Shown: positions 19,039 through 29,614, counted from the first letter of the stretch. The stretch: 64,000 bases of DNA from Endotrypanum monterogeii (GCA_000333855.2 CM007327.1:171611-235610); one strand, 5' to 3'. The notes: a model not told the origin generated them from the letters alone. Numbers and translations: made by a program.

Positions 19039-20964
19039 TTACACACCATTGCCCTGCTGTGCTCCACCGCACATGAACACGCGCTTCGAATTGATCGAGA
19101 CGTTGGCGAGAAGAAACCCAACGGTCACCAAAATCGCGCCTGTCACGTAGGCGGCGCTGAAGTGTGCACTTTTAAAGAGGATATCGACCACCATGGCGAG
19201 GGGAGTGGTGAGCGACAATCCAAGTGTGGAAACCACCGGGGAGGTCAGGATGACGCTGCGTGCCCAGAGAACATCGCTGAGGTTGGTGCCTATCAAAGAG
19301 TTGATCATCAAGGGCCAGAGCTGCTTCCACGACGGCCACACAAACGGCTCCACACCCGTCGCGCTGATCAACACCAGACCAGGCCAGAGGAAAAGCAGGT
19401 TCACGACACCGAGAGCGCCAAAAAGCATACCGATAGAAAAACGTTCGTCCTCCGGCAGGTGCAACTTCAGCACCGACGTGTAGACACCATAAAAAAATGC
19501 GGACAGTAGTGCTGCGATGTTTCCACTTAAAACGCTGCGACCACCACTGGCACCTGTGTCAGATAGTCCAACGAGGATCGTGCCGCCGACGCTCAAGGCA
19601 ACTGCCACACATCGATGCAGCTCAAAGGGCTGATGCAGCAGCGCATACGAGAAGAAAAAGGTCCAGATGGACGACGTGGAGCTCAGGATTGTGGTCGAGG
19701 CAACCGAGGTGATCGAGAGAGATAAGTTGAACATGTAGTTGGCAAAAAACCACAGCGGACAGAAACAGAGCGCACAGCGCCAGATGCGCCGGAGTGAGTA
19801 GCGACGAACACGCTGTCGCCGCGCACGATAACGGAGGCGTCGCAACGGCGCCGAGGCGTGTTGTGGGTCCACGCTAACCATCTCGTCGTCATCCGTCAGC
19901 ACAACACTCACCACCTCCTCTCGAGCGCTCGTGACTGACGAAGTGGAAATAGAATCATCACGACATTCATCAGCGAAGTGCAACCGAATTACCGACCTCT
20001 CCCCACTGCCACTTCTGCCAACGTCACCACCAACATCGATGTCGTCGTTGTCAAAACCCAAAACACTTGTCGTACGACGGCTACTCGGTACACCATTGGC
20101 GTGACACGCCGGATTTGACGCCGGCGCTCCCAAAGGAGACATACATGCGGCGACAGGGCGTGACTGGCAGGCGGGGGCACTTCCGTAAAGCGGTGGTTGC
20201 ATCGGAAAAGGCTCCACGTCGGGAAGCAGCAGCGAGGAGGACAGGCGGTAGCTCAGAGACGACTGACGTTTTTCTTCTTCGAGAAGTCGACCGTGCGGGG
20301 CGGCATCAAATAGACCTAGACCCACACCGGAGACGGACCTATCATGAGGGAATATCCCACTCACAGCATCAAGTCCAACTCGCAGTGTTTCGCCGTCAGC
20401 ACCAATGCCCACCTGCAGGCCGGCCTCTCTTCCCTGGAGGATATCGTACCTACCACCCGAGCGTCTTTCACCGTCTCCCTGCACCATCCCCTGTCCCCTA
20501 GAGTCTCGTGTCCAAGAAAAATCCCACAAGACCAGTCTCTCATCCTCCACACACACAGGCTGCGCCCGCGAAGCTTCATCCCACTGGGTACGACGCCAGC
20601 GAGCTGAGAAGCAGAAGCCCAAGTTCCAAAAACAAAATCCAGTCGTGTTGAAGTAAGTGAGGAAGAAAGGCCTGTTGAACTCAAGTGCACCAAAGATATA
20701 CTGTATCCAGACAGAGGACGCCACCCAAATGACTGTGACGCAAAGGATGAGGCTGATGCCCAGTCCGTACTTGGATAATCTTATGAATGGCCTTAAGCGG
20801 GCACCAATGTCGAGAATCGTATTGTATACACAGTCCAGTACTTCACCAAGGCGGCGGCGGTGTTGGGTAGCAATGATCGTCAACCCCGGAGTGTAACCAA
20901 CCTCCTCAGCACAGCCAGCGCCTCCACCGCACGCCGGGGAAAAGGACGACGGGCCGCCTGGCAT
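19039..20964 (-). CDS. SLC35F5-like drug/metabolite-superfamily transporter
   Basis: 641 residues from the first in-frame ATG at 20964-20962. The frame stays open upstream only through a (TG)n repeat without an ATG, so that extension is rejected. Two N-terminal TM segments (GISLILCVTVIWVASSVWIQ and the following PFFLTYFNTTGF...NLGFCF segment) match the start of SLC35F5 (VIWVASSELT...NKPFFSTF). About 280 hydrophilic, Ser/Arg/Asp-rich residues follow, then seven or eight TM segments in the last 240 residues, including FFANYMFNLSLSITSVASTT, VALSVGGTILVGLSD, a GNIAALLSAFFYGVYTSVLK segment and STLGLSLTTPLAMVVDILF. That gives about ten TM helices, the usual EamA/SLC35 fold. SLC35F members are solute carriers of uncertain substrate in Golgi or endosomal membranes. 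The long loop between TM2 and TM3 is the oddity. Confidence 0.8.
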   Translation of the reverse strand: MPGGPSSFSPACGGGAGCAEEVGYTPGLTIIATQHRRRLGEVLDCVYNTILDIGARLRPFIRLSKYGLGISLILCVTVIWVASSVWIQYIFGALEFNRPFFLTYFNTTGFCFWNLGFCFSARWRRTQWDEASRAQPVCVEDERLVLWDFSWTRDSRGQGMVQGDGERRSGGRYDILQGREAGLQVGIGADGETLRVGLDAVSGIFPHDRSVSGVGLGLFDAAPHGRLLEEEKRQSSLSYRLSSSLLLPDVEPFPMQPPLYGSAPACQSRPVAACMSPLGAPASNPACHANGVPSSRRTTSVLGFDNDDIDVGGDVGRSGSGERSVIRLHFADECRDDSISTSSVTSAREEVVSVVLTDDDEMVSVDPQHASAPLRRLRYRARRQRVRRYSLRRIWRCALCFCPLWFFANYMFNLSLSITSVASTTILSSTSSIWTFFFSYALLHQPFELHRCVAVALSVGGTILVGLSDTGASGGRSVLSGNIAALLSAFFYGVYTSVLKLHLPEDERFSIGMLFGALGVVNLLFLWPGLVLISATGVEPFVWPSWKQLWPLMINSLIGTNLSDVLWARSVILTSPVVSTLGLSLTTPLAMVVDILFKSAHFSAAYVTGAILVTVGFLLANVSINSKRVFMCGGAQQGNGV

Positions 20965-21002
20965 TGAGAGGGACAAATCAACCTCGAGACCAAGTGCCTC
21001 AG

Positions 21003-21030
<28 letters not shown>
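21003..21030. repeat. (AC)n microsatellite upstream of transporter start
   Basis: 14 AC units directly upstream of the SLC35F5-like ATG. Read on the minus strand they give a spurious Cys-Val-Cys-Val extension with no ATG. Confidence 0.9.
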
Positions 21031-21033
<3 letters not shown>

Positions 21034-21466
21034 GGGAAAAAGACACGCAAGTGAAAAACCGTACTCGACTTCTACGCACCACCTCTGAGTGAAACAATTC
21101 TATAATAGGTGGAGGCAGGGGAGAGAAAAAAGGAAAGTCGGCGTGGATTTACGGAATGTTCACACCCTGTTTCTTTACCCACAGCTGCTCACCTTGATAT
21201 ACACACACTTCTATTTGGAGAAAAGAAGGAGAGGGAGGAAGAGGAAGAGGAAGAGCAAGGCGCACCGTGATCACCTTCATCTACGCGCACAGAAACGAAG
21301 AGCAGATAAAGGCAAACAAGTTGTGATGATGATAGCAAATACAAACAACGCTGATCAAAAACCTTCGACAAGAATTCTTTCTCCTCTGTATGCACGTATG
21401 CATGTCTGGGTGTGTTTGTATGTATGCACACCGGATGTGGTAGTCCCTTTCACGGAAAGGGGACGG

Positions 21467-21521
21467 GAGGAGGAGGAGGAGGAGGAGGAGGAGGGACGGA
21501 GGGGGGGGAGGGGGGGGGGGG
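21467..21521. repeat. (AGG)n tract followed by G-runs
   Basis: Nine or so AGG/GGA units run into long G stretches interrupted by single A. The plus strand has clear G-quadruplex potential. Confidence 0.8.
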
Positions 21522-21671
21522 TGCAGTATGCCGTATCGTCTGTTTGTGGGTAGTTGAAAAGGAGTAAAAAGAAAACAAAACAACTGACGCAGTCCAGCCC
21601 AATCAAGGTGTGTTTCTCCCCCCTCTACGTTCCTCTTCCTCCTCCTCTGTGGAATCGTAAACACGGATACG

Positions 21672-21674
<3 letters not shown>

Positions 21675-21722
<48 letters not shown>
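21675..21722. repeat. (AC)n microsatellite
   Basis: About 24 AC units, followed by degenerate ACGA/CGAA-type purine-rich repeats up to the assembly gap. Confidence 0.9.
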
Positions 21723-21724
<2 letters not shown>

Positions 21725-21818
21725 CGACACGAAGGAGAGACGACGACACGACAAACGAAACGAAAGAACGAAAGAAAACGAACGTACGTAGACGAACGAA
21801 ACGAAAACGAAAAGGAAA

Positions 21819-21841
21819 NNNNNNNNNNNNNNNNNNNNNNN
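21819..21841. other. Assembly gap (N run, 23 bases)
   Basis: 23 consecutive N. Flanking sequence is simple repeat on both sides, so the true length is probably unknown. Confidence 0.99.
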
Positions 21842-21877
21842 GTACGTACGTACGTACGTACGTACGTACGTACGTAC
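21842..21877. repeat. (GTAC)9 self-complementary tetranucleotide repeat
   Basis: Nine perfect GTAC units beginning at the edge of the gap, followed by TAC/GTAC variants, a (CT)n tract (21891-21917) and a 52-bp (AC)n tract (21962-22013). Each GTAC unit is its own reverse complement, so the tract can fold as a hairpin or cruciform at any register. Confidence 0.9.
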
Positions 21878-21960
21878 TACGTACTACTACTCTCTCTACT
21901 CTCTCTCTCTCTCTCTCCCCCCTCTCCTCTCGGTAGTACGTAACGTAACGAACGTACGAC

Positions 21961-21961
<1 letters not shown>

Positions 21962-22013
<52 letters not shown>
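21962..22013. repeat. (AC)26 microsatellite
   Basis: Uninterrupted AC dinucleotide repeat, second long AC tract within 350 bp. Confidence 0.9.
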
Positions 22014-22018
<5 letters not shown>

Positions 22019-24471
22019 AGGGAGAGAGCGTACACGCAACGAACAAAAGACAGAAAAGAACGACTGAGTCACAAGAACAAAGAAAAGGGGAGGTTAAATG
22101 TGACGCACAGAAAAGAAAACTGTGAAAGGGTGAATGGGGGAAGAAGGGGAAAAGACAGCGACAACCACGAGGGTGTGAGCAGCAGCAACTAGAATGGAAA
22201 CGAAACGCAAGCAAATCAAAGGACGAAAAGGTAGAAGACAATGCCTCAGACGAGATCAACTAGTGAGAACCGGCGGGGGGAGGGGGACACCTGCGCGTTG
22301 ACGTATCTCAAAATAAAACAGGGAAATTTTTTTTTATTCCAAGACGGGAGGAAACGGTGGTGTGATGAAGCCGATCGCGTCAGGGAGAAAAAAAAAAACG
22401 GAAAAACGAGGAGATCATAAGAATGACGGTAACCAGATAGGGGAGAAAACGAAACAAACCAAAAAAAAAGAAAGAAAAAAACTTTTCTAAGAACCACCAA
22501 ACGCCCCACACCTTTCTTTTGTTTTTTTTTTTAAGGAAATACCGGATGGCGCCCACCCTCGAGTTTCGCTTCGATATTCAGGAAAAAAAAATTATACCCG
22601 CCCCACTAAAGTAAGCGCGCCGCGGTGCTTACACGATGGCGATGAAATAATAATACGGGATCAGATTGGAGAAGAGAGATGTGAAGAGAGATGAAGAGAG
22701 GCGAAACACGGGTGAAACCCTGCTTTTCTCAAAACGTAAGAAAAAAAAAAGAATAAACACACAAACACGTATATACAGATATATATAGAGAGAGATATAA
22801 GGCCGATCTGTATCGAACTGCTCACAAGGCACGCGCGCGCGCGTCTCGTCTTGTAGGAAAGAAATTTGATGTTCCTCAGAAGAACAAGAAAAAAGACCAC
22901 ACTCAGCAGTACGGAAAGAACGAGGAGCAGAGGAGTGCGAGGAGAGGAGACAGAGAGATGAGTGAGGAAGGAGGGTCCGAAAAGTGAATTATATCGGAAA
23001 ATGTATGTGTGCGCGCGTGCCTCCCCTCAGCCCGATAGTTTGGGGTAGAAGCAGGTCACTGGAAAAAAAAAAGCAAATCTCAACGTTTCAAAGAAAAAAA
23101 ACGGCGAAAGATGAAGTAAAGGGGAAAAAGGGGGGAGAAAGAAGCGAAGAGGAGAGACTGGATGTATGAAAAGCTGGACCCCTTCTCCTCCTCCCGGTGT
23201 ACACGATACCAGACTGACCAGTTGTCTGTATGTGTATGAATGTATTGCAGGTGTGTATTGTGTGTGGGTATTGTGTGTGGGTATATGAGTGTTCCTGAAG
23301 AATCTAGACAAACGAATACCAAGGCAATCGAGAGGGCAGGGGCAAGGGGGAAGTGCTATAGTATTGTGCTAGATAAAAAGAGAGATTTTTTTTGCATGTG
23401 TCGCAATTGAAACAGCCGACATACAAATGCCCCCATCTAAATAGGGGCGAAACAAAAGCGGTGGTGGAGTCGATCGAAGGGGGGATCATCAGGAACGTCA
23501 GGCAGGCAGGCAGTAAACAAAAAGAGCAACAACATCGCGTAGTCGTAGAAAAAAAAAAATTGCGTCGCAGGTGCACACACGCACGCATTCGAGACAAGGA
23601 TACTACTCTCTTAAATACCACTGTGCAAACTGCACCCTCCCTCCTTTTTCTCCGCTGGTTCGCCCTCCATACTTCAGTGGCGACGTGCATAGAGCTATGT
23701 ACTCGACTCGGGATCAGCGTGTCCATCACCCCTTTCATGACGGCGCGGACAGTAATAAAAAACCTCGTATCTTTCCATTTTTTTTTTCTTGTGTGTGGGC
23801 GTGTGTCAGCAGTGGCCAAACTAACCCTCTGCGCTGTGGGTCCGACAAAGCGCCGTGAACGACGACCTCAGCCCCTTGTTGTTTTTTTGTTGTTGTTGTT
23901 GGTGACGGTGTCAGTGTGCATGTCAGTATATATATATATATATGTGTGTGTGTTGGTGTATGCGCGCATCTTCAGGACGGACAAAACAAATCGACGCAAG
24001 CACCCATTCACGCACTAAAATCGGTTGACAGTAGAAGAAAAAAAAGATAAATCCTTACGATACCCTTTTTCCTCACCTCTCCTTTTTCGCCTCCGTGCAC
24101 GTACGCACGTACGCAGAAACACAGTCATCATCAGAAACCAGGAGAAATATATATATATATATATTATAAAAAAAAACACGAGGTGGTTCAAAAAAAAAAA
24201 AGGAGGTAGTGAGTGTAGCAATTGTAAGTAGCAGCAGCAGCAGCGACAACACAACAGGAACCAGCGATATACCCGAGATGGGAGTGGGCCAAAAAAAAAT
24301 GAGAGGGAAGGAGGAAAGGGGGGAGGTGGAAGATGGGAAGAAAGGAAAGTAGAATTTTGGGGCAACACAAAGGCAAAGCCCACGCAATCGCCAACACATA
24401 CATACGCGTACAGACAACAATCAACAACCCTGCATGGGAGACCCTACGAGACCTGGGTGACAACAGCGAGC

Positions 24472-26016
24472 CTAGTCGTCACGGCCGCCAAACCACCTCC
24501 TACGAATCTCTGTCATGAAACGCTTCATTTTCGTCTCGCTCTTGCTGTTTGCCTCCTCCTCTTCCGCTTCCCGCTTGCGCATTTCGCGACGGACGATGCG
24601 GATCTTCTCGTTCAACAGCGCACAGTTGTATGTGGTTGTGCACTCGAAGTGGTCCTCCTCAAAGTGTGAGCCCTTTGTATAGACAATCTCCATGTACTTT
24701 GGCTTGTCGGAATAAACGCGCACCTCCTCAATGTCCTTGATCGTGCGCTCCGTTGTCTTGGGAAGCGCATCAGACACGTTCGGCCGCATTGTATACAGGT
24801 GTTCGCCGTCGACACAAAGCAAACGCTGCTGTCTTGCGCCGTATTTGTTGATACTAATCACCTCGAATTGCTGGAAAGAGGTTGCCTCATCGACGTCCAT
24901 ATCAATCACAATATCCTCTGCCAAATCACGTAGAGTTGCTGTAGGAGCTTCCTCGACAGCGCGCCCGTTAACAACCACCTCTCGAACGCCGAACCGGTAG
25001 AGGGAGAGGATAGTGCGCTCGGCAATGGGACAGTTCGGCTGACCGCAGCCAGCGCCGAAATTATAGTACTCATTGATATTCAACTCCACTGGCCCGTACA
25101 TGATACGCAAGGAGCCTTGAACAATTCCGCTAGCTGGCAGTCGACTACAAATGGTAGCCTCCAACGACTCCAAGAGCATGTCGGCTGGTACGACACACTG
25201 TCGATGCACAGGCTTTGCGTGTGGGTCTAATGGCCGCACCTGCACAGTCAAGTGAATGTCGCGTGCTGTCGTGCTTTGGAGGGCTGTGCGTTGGGGAAAG
25301 AGAAACAGCTTCGCCGCTGGCAAGGGATTAACCGCATAGCAAGAAAAGTTCTCTGCGCCAAGATCCAACTGCACCGCCATCTCCTCTTCCCCTGTGCATT
25401 CATCTGCAATAAAAAGTTTGTACAGGCGTGGATTCATGGAGTAGCGCTGTGTAAGAAGCTCATTCGTCGCCACAGACTGCTGCAAGAAAGCTGCCACGAC
25501 ATCTACGCCGCGGTAGGTCGGCTGTGTCATGTTTAATGTAACAGGGCTGCGCAAGCCTTGAGAATTCAAAAATGTACTAAATACACGCACCTCACGCGTT
25601 GGGGGAGTGACATCAAGGACAGAGCCATTCGAGAGCAGAGTCTGTGTGCTGCCTATTGCCTCGTCTATCGGAGGACCACGATTGCCACTGGAACGCATCC
25701 CTGAAGGAGGGCCACACGCAATGGTGGCGGGCCCCTGCCGCTGAAACGCACCTACCGTGGGCCTCCCCATATTACGAAAGACTTCTGCCGCCCTCATCGC
25801 CCGCTCCGCGAGCGCCTCCTCCAGCTCGCTGCGAGTAACAGCACATACCTTCCCCAGCATGTCACTATCAGCACTTGCATCAGCTTGCCAATGATCTACC
25901 GCCTGCCATGACTCATCATGGGCACTCCTCGACACCTCATAGACATACTTGGTCTGCTCCCGCTTCAAGTCCTCGGCAACATCGATGCCTGTCACGTCGA
26001 CGGCCCAACGCATCAT
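24472..26016 (-). CDS. SIN1/AVO1-like protein (putative TORC2 subunit; CRIM - RBD-like - PH architecture)
   Basis: 514 residues from tandem ATGs at 26016/26013. By eye it follows the layout of SIN1 (human SIN1 is 522 residues). Residues about 150-245 resemble a CRIM domain, with YKLFIADECTGEEEMAVQLD set against the YDLRIAEDDGEVDEDFPPLD-type block, including its acidic loop. Residues about 250-345 form a ubiquitin-like, RBD-type region. Residues about 380-480 look like a PH domain (FEVISINKYGARQQRLLCVD, ERTIKDIEEVRVYS). The C-terminal 40 residues are a charged helix (RREMRKREAEEEE). SIN1 links TORC2 to membranes and recruits AGC-kinase substrates. The PH-like part is the safer call; the SIN1 assignment is inference from domain order, spacing and length. 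Confidence 0.55.
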   Translation of the reverse strand: MMRWAVDVTGIDVAEDLKREQTKYVYEVSRSAHDESWQAVDHWQADASADSDMLGKVCAVTRSELEEALAERAMRAAEVFRNMGRPTVGAFQRQGPATIACGPPSGMRSSGNRGPPIDEAIGSTQTLLSNGSVLDVTPPTREVRVFSTFLNSQGLRSPVTLNMTQPTYRGVDVVAAFLQQSVATNELLTQRYSMNPRLYKLFIADECTGEEEMAVQLDLGAENFSCYAVNPLPAAKLFLFPQRTALQSTTARDIHLTVQVRPLDPHAKPVHRQCVVPADMLLESLEATICSRLPASGIVQGSLRIMYGPVELNINEYYNFGAGCGQPNCPIAERTILSLYRFGVREVVVNGRAVEEAPTATLRDLAEDIVIDMDVDEATSFQQFEVISINKYGARQQRLLCVDGEHLYTMRPNVSDALPKTTERTIKDIEEVRVYSDKPKYMEIVYTKGSHFEEDHFECTTTYNCALLNEKIRIVRREMRKREAEEEEANSKSETKMKRFMTEIRRRWFGGRDD

Positions 26017-27531
26017 TTTTCTCTACACAAACACAGTTACTCAACGCGTAATGAACGTTTTTCTGTGTGTCAGCGTGCCTTTGCTTTTCTCCCTCTGTGT
26101 GCGTATGCGTGCGCGTGTGCGTGTGCAACCGCTACCGATTGATAAATAATGGAAGACACGGGACAAAGAATATACGCGTGTATGAATGAGTATATATAAA
26201 TATATATATATATATAAGATATGTAAGACACAATTTTGGCAAGTAGCACGCAGGACGTGAAATAAAACACCAGCGCAATATGGCTGTGGTGGAGGGAGTT
26301 GGAGGAGGTGGGAAGAAAAAGAAACGGAGGCTAGCAGGAATGCCTCGGGAGACGTAAACGGGACAAATAAAAAAAACACAGAACTGATCCAATAACCAAA
26401 CGCATGCCCTTCGAAGGCGCCGCCCTGCTGTTGTGTTGAAGAGGGGGGCGGGGCGGGGCGGGGGCAGCCTTGGAGGCAGACCACGGCCCTCTCGTCAGCG
26501 GCGACTTCCAGAGAACGCACGGAAGCGCCACGTCCGCCCCCTCCCCCTCTCTATCTCTCTCCCCATAAAAGAGAAATCTAGAATGGATGAACAGGCACAG
26601 CTGGCGCCCCTGGTGCGTGCGGCTAACGTATGTGCAAGAGAATTTCTTTTGGGACAGCATCAATAGAAAAAAAGGTATAGCACGACATGCATGTGTGTGC
26701 GTGTGTAGGGAAGGGGAAAGGAGGAGGGGGGGGGGGGAGCTAATCATCCAGCGAGAAATAGAGAAGGGCGAAGTGAAAGCCCCGAGACACAGGAGAATGT
26801 AGGGACAACAGCGTTCTAGGCATAAATGCATCTTGCATCGCCAAGAGAGAGCTGAACTCCTCTTTCCCGGATTCACCTGCTTATTCAACAGCATCCAAGG
26901 TGCCTCCAGGATATAGAAGATAAGAAAGTGAAGGAGGCGAGCATTAGCCTCACAACACCCACGCTGGCTCCCTCACCCTCTCCCCCTCCTTCCCCCAAGA
27001 CAATTGTCAGCGCACAATAGAACTGGCACACTGATGACACATAACACTCCACAGTGTTTCGAAGTGTCCCGATTGCTGTCAGTAACTAACATACGAGGAT
27101 ATCACCAGTCCCCCCGTGTCTTGTATACCCTCATAGAGTGCGTGTTCTCCCAGACGTACAGCCAGGGAATAGAGGTTTTTTTTCTGAGTGTGTGTCTGCT
27201 GATGTGAAACATGAAGCACTCGAAAACCAGGAAAGAGGGTAGGAGAGCGGCCAACGTCATCTCGAGGTGCGCCAGCGGCAGCGACACTGAGAAGATGCGC
27301 GACAAGAAAAGCAACGACGAGGGGGAAGAGCAAAAAAAAAAAAATGCATTGATAGGCCGCCAGCGCCGTTGTGCGCTTCGCCGAAAAGAGCACAAGCAAC
27401 AGCGGCACCTAGCAGGTAGATTTTTTTTCCATCACCTAGAGCAATCGAAGCTCACAACGGCTTTCAGTCACCCCCACCCCCTGACCTCAACCAACCACAA
27501 GTCGAAAAGAAAGGTGAGGATGGCGATCACA
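26017..27531. other. Intergenic region
   Basis: No credible gene. Contains an AT microsatellite (about 26187-26216), GC-rich runs at 26440-26465, a poly-G run near 26727-26739, and poly-A/T runs at 27175-27184, 27332-27344 and 27421-27429. Confidence 0.65.
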
Positions 27532-27861
27532 CTACTCCGTGGATATGCGCCGGTGATCCAAAACACGTAAATCTCGGTTCAGTTTGTAGTTTCGCCGGTA
27601 CAAAGGAAACATGCGATCCCGCGAGGCTGCCAACGATCCTGGACGGCTGGTGCGGCCCTGTTCTGCGGGGTAACGCTGTCCCTTCACCGCATACGTGTAG
27701 TGCAGTGGCTTGTGGAGCGATGCCACGTACGCCTCATCCAGCTGCAGCTCTGCGGCGGCCTCATCCAGGTTAAACCGGCCACGACGGTCAAGCGGGTGGA
27801 CAGTCTTGTCCTTCCATCCACGCTCAAAGGAATTGTAGAGAACGCGCACAGTGCGCCGCAT
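27532..27861 (-). CDS. Small basic protein of unknown function, 109 aa
   Basis: The first in-frame ATG is at 27861-27859. The frame is open further upstream only through an (AC)n tract without ATG, so that extension is dropped. The 109-residue product is strongly basic, rich in Arg, Tyr and Leu, and begins MRRTVRVLYNSFERGWKDKT. It contains GRFNLDEAAAELQLDEAYVA and ends in an Arg-rich stretch (YRRNYKLNRDLRVLDHRR). Size, charge and the Arg-rich N-terminus would suit a mitochondrial protein such as a ribosomal or respiratory-complex accessory subunit, but I recognise no family. It has the non-repetitive composition of a true gene, unlike the surrounding low-complexity sequence. Confidence 0.65.
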   Translation of the reverse strand: MRRTVRVLYNSFERGWKDKTVHPLDRRGRFNLDEAAAELQLDEAYVASLHKPLHYTYAVKGQRYPAEQGRTSRPGSLAASRDRMFPLYRRNYKLNRDLRVLDHRRISTE

Positions 27862-28571
27862 TTCTATCACCCTTTCGCAAGAAAGCAGATACACACACAC
27901 ACACACACACGTAGTTATTTAATTGGCAGGTTAATTGCACTCGTGTGTGTGTATGTTCAAGCGCTGTTCCTCTATTGTATTCTTTCGTGATTGAAGCTAG
28001 CGTTGGTATTGGTGGTCTCGTGGCACACGGCTGACCAATATCGTAGAGGTCAACACAAAGCCTAAAAGCCTACACGCAGTCACAGACACGACCCTCACAC
28101 TTCGCAGCGTAGATGTGAAGCAAAGAGAGATGAAAATACTGTCGCTTCATGGTCGTAAGCGGGTGAAGGGAAAAGCAGTGTCATGGATACAAGCGGAGGG
28201 GGAGATAAAGGAAGTAGGGAGGTCAGCAGTGGGCGTCAGGTTCATCAGACGCCCCGAGAAAAATGAAGCGCATTCAAGGCGGCAACAACGCCTGGGGGAG
28301 AGAGGGGATAGCCAAAACTCTGCATGTGTTTGCTGGGGCGGCTCCTCCCCAGGTGTCTCCTTGAGCTGGACTGACTGCGGTCAGCGGTAGAGGTTGAAGA
28401 AAAACGTTAAATCAAGAGGCACTTTCTTTCAAAGGCATCCCGGATCCTCCATTGGACTCGCGGGTAGCAAGGGGGTATTCCCGGGGAGAGGGGAATGCAG
28501 GAAGAAAACCATAAATAATCAGCTGAGACCGAGGAGAAAGAAAGAAAGGATGCAGAGTTAGCATGCTCAAC

Positions 28572-28573
<2 letters not shown>

Positions 28574-28616
<43 letters not shown>

Positions 28617-28640
28617 ATGCGTGTGTGTGTGTGTGTGTGT
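28574..28640. repeat. Compound (AT)n-(GT)n microsatellite
   Basis: About 40 bp of AT/TA dinucleotide followed by about 20 bp of GT dinucleotide. Confidence 0.9.
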
Positions 28641-28927
28641 GACTACACCTTTCTTTCATCGCTCTTGATCCTTTCTCTGTCCTCTTTCACACACATCATG
28701 GTCTGTGGTCGTCTCTTTATGGGATGAGAAGACAAGGGGGTGCACTTCATGAAGCAAGCCCTCACGTGGATGAATAACCTCACAGAAAAAAATGTGGCAA
28801 GGTAGGTTGCGGGTTCAGCGCTGTAGAGGAAAAGAAAACGCTGGAGAAATCAAATGAAACATCAGAGAAGGGGGAGGCACTGATGACCTATGTGGTGCTC
28901 GTACGTGGACACCAAGGGGGGAGGGGA

Positions 28928-28946
28928 GGGGGGGGGGGGGGGGGGG
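28928..28946. repeat. Poly-G run (19 G)
   Basis: Nineteen consecutive G on the plus strand, preceded by GGGGAGGGG-type sequence; strong quadruplex potential. Confidence 0.9.
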
Positions 28947-29140
28947 ATATCAAGTCAGTGTAGCAGTCACTCTACAGGCACCTGTAAAGTCATGTATCCT
29001 CGTTGCTTCCTTACGACCAGCCATGACTGGCGCTCACTCACTTCCTCACTTCCTCTCTCCCCTCTCCCCCTCCTCCACCACCACCACTATCATCGCCACC
29101 CTCAGAGCCCCAGCCAGCGGTCACGCTGCCTCGTTTCACT

Positions 29141-29614
29141 TTACCTCTTCACAGACCATTCGCTCTCGCCGTCAAACCGCACCGTCTTGTTCATCACCAC
29201 CGCAGCCCCTTCCACGCACACCACCGCTTCGTCGGTGGAGGGGGATTTCTTCCGGACGATATGGGAGAGAGAAATGAGACCTTTATCCCTCCGGAACTCT
29301 TTTACCTCGGCGATGACCTCGACATCATCGCCAACAAAGATGGGAGCAGTGAAGCGCAGGTTCTGCGAAAGATATACCGTACCGGGACCGGGCATCTCCT
29401 TCGCCATAAGACCCGAAAAGAGCGAGCCAGCATACATGCCGTAGCAAATGGGTGCGGGAAACCCAGCCGCCTTGGCCGCCTCCAAGTCGCTGTGAATTGG
29501 GTTGTGGTCGTTGATCACATCACCGAATGTGGTGACGCTCTCTTGAGTGATGTGAACTTGCCTGGTCACTCGCGATCCTACGCGAATGACAAGTGGCGCG
29601 ACCTCGCTGGACAT
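29141..29614 (-). CDS. MaoC-like hydratase, (R)-specific enoyl-CoA / 3-hydroxyacyl-ACP dehydratase type (copy A)
   Basis: 157 residues from the ATG at 29614-29612 (a GTG five codons upstream is not used). Single hot-dog domain like bacterial PhaJ. The hydratase motif DHNPIHSD supplies the catalytic pair Asp36 and His41; ICYGMYAGSLFSGLMAKEMP and VYLSQNLRFTAPIFVGDDV follow in the family's order and spacing. MaoC/PhaJ enzymes hydrate trans-2-enoyl-CoA (or -ACP) to the (R)-3-hydroxyacyl form, in beta-oxidation side paths or mitochondrial type II fatty acid synthesis. No clear targeting signal. A close paralogue lies 2.3 kb upstream on the same strand, and an acyl-CoA dehydrogenase family gene 5 kb upstream. 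Family certain; substrate carrier (CoA or ACP) unknown. Confidence 0.88.
   Translation of the reverse strand: MSSEVAPLVIRVGSRVTRQVHITQESVTTFGDVINDHNPIHSDLEAAKAAGFPAPICYGMYAGSLFSGLMAKEMPGPGTVYLSQNLRFTAPIFVGDDVEVIAEVKEFRRDKGLISLSHIVRKKSPSTDEAVVCVEGAAVVMNKTVRFDGESEWSVKR

Larger units (their letters stand above)
20965..24471. other. Long gene-free interval of simple sequence (3.5 kb)
   Basis: No credible gene in either strand; frames that stay open are low-complexity Ser/Pro/Phe or Cys/Val repeats. The interval is dominated by (AC)n, (GTAC)n, (CT)n, (AGG)n, poly-A and AT tracts, and contains a 23-base assembly gap. It should include the 3'UTR of the SIN1-like gene and the 5' region of the transporter gene. 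Confidence 0.7.
27862..29140. other. Intergenic region
   Basis: No credible gene. It holds an (AT)n-(TG)n compound microsatellite, a 19-base poly-G run, and pyrimidine-rich sequence at 29040-29100 close to the MaoC stop codon. Confidence 0.65.

Noticed and set aside
20965..21030. N-terminal extension of the SLC35F5-like protein
   Set aside because: It is encoded partly by an (AC)n microsatellite, has no ATG, and gives Cys-Val repeats; the first ATG is at 20964.
21603..22259. 218-codon minus-strand frame spanning the small assembly gap
   Set aside because: It runs through N and through (AC)n/(GTAC)n repeats; the product is purely low complexity.
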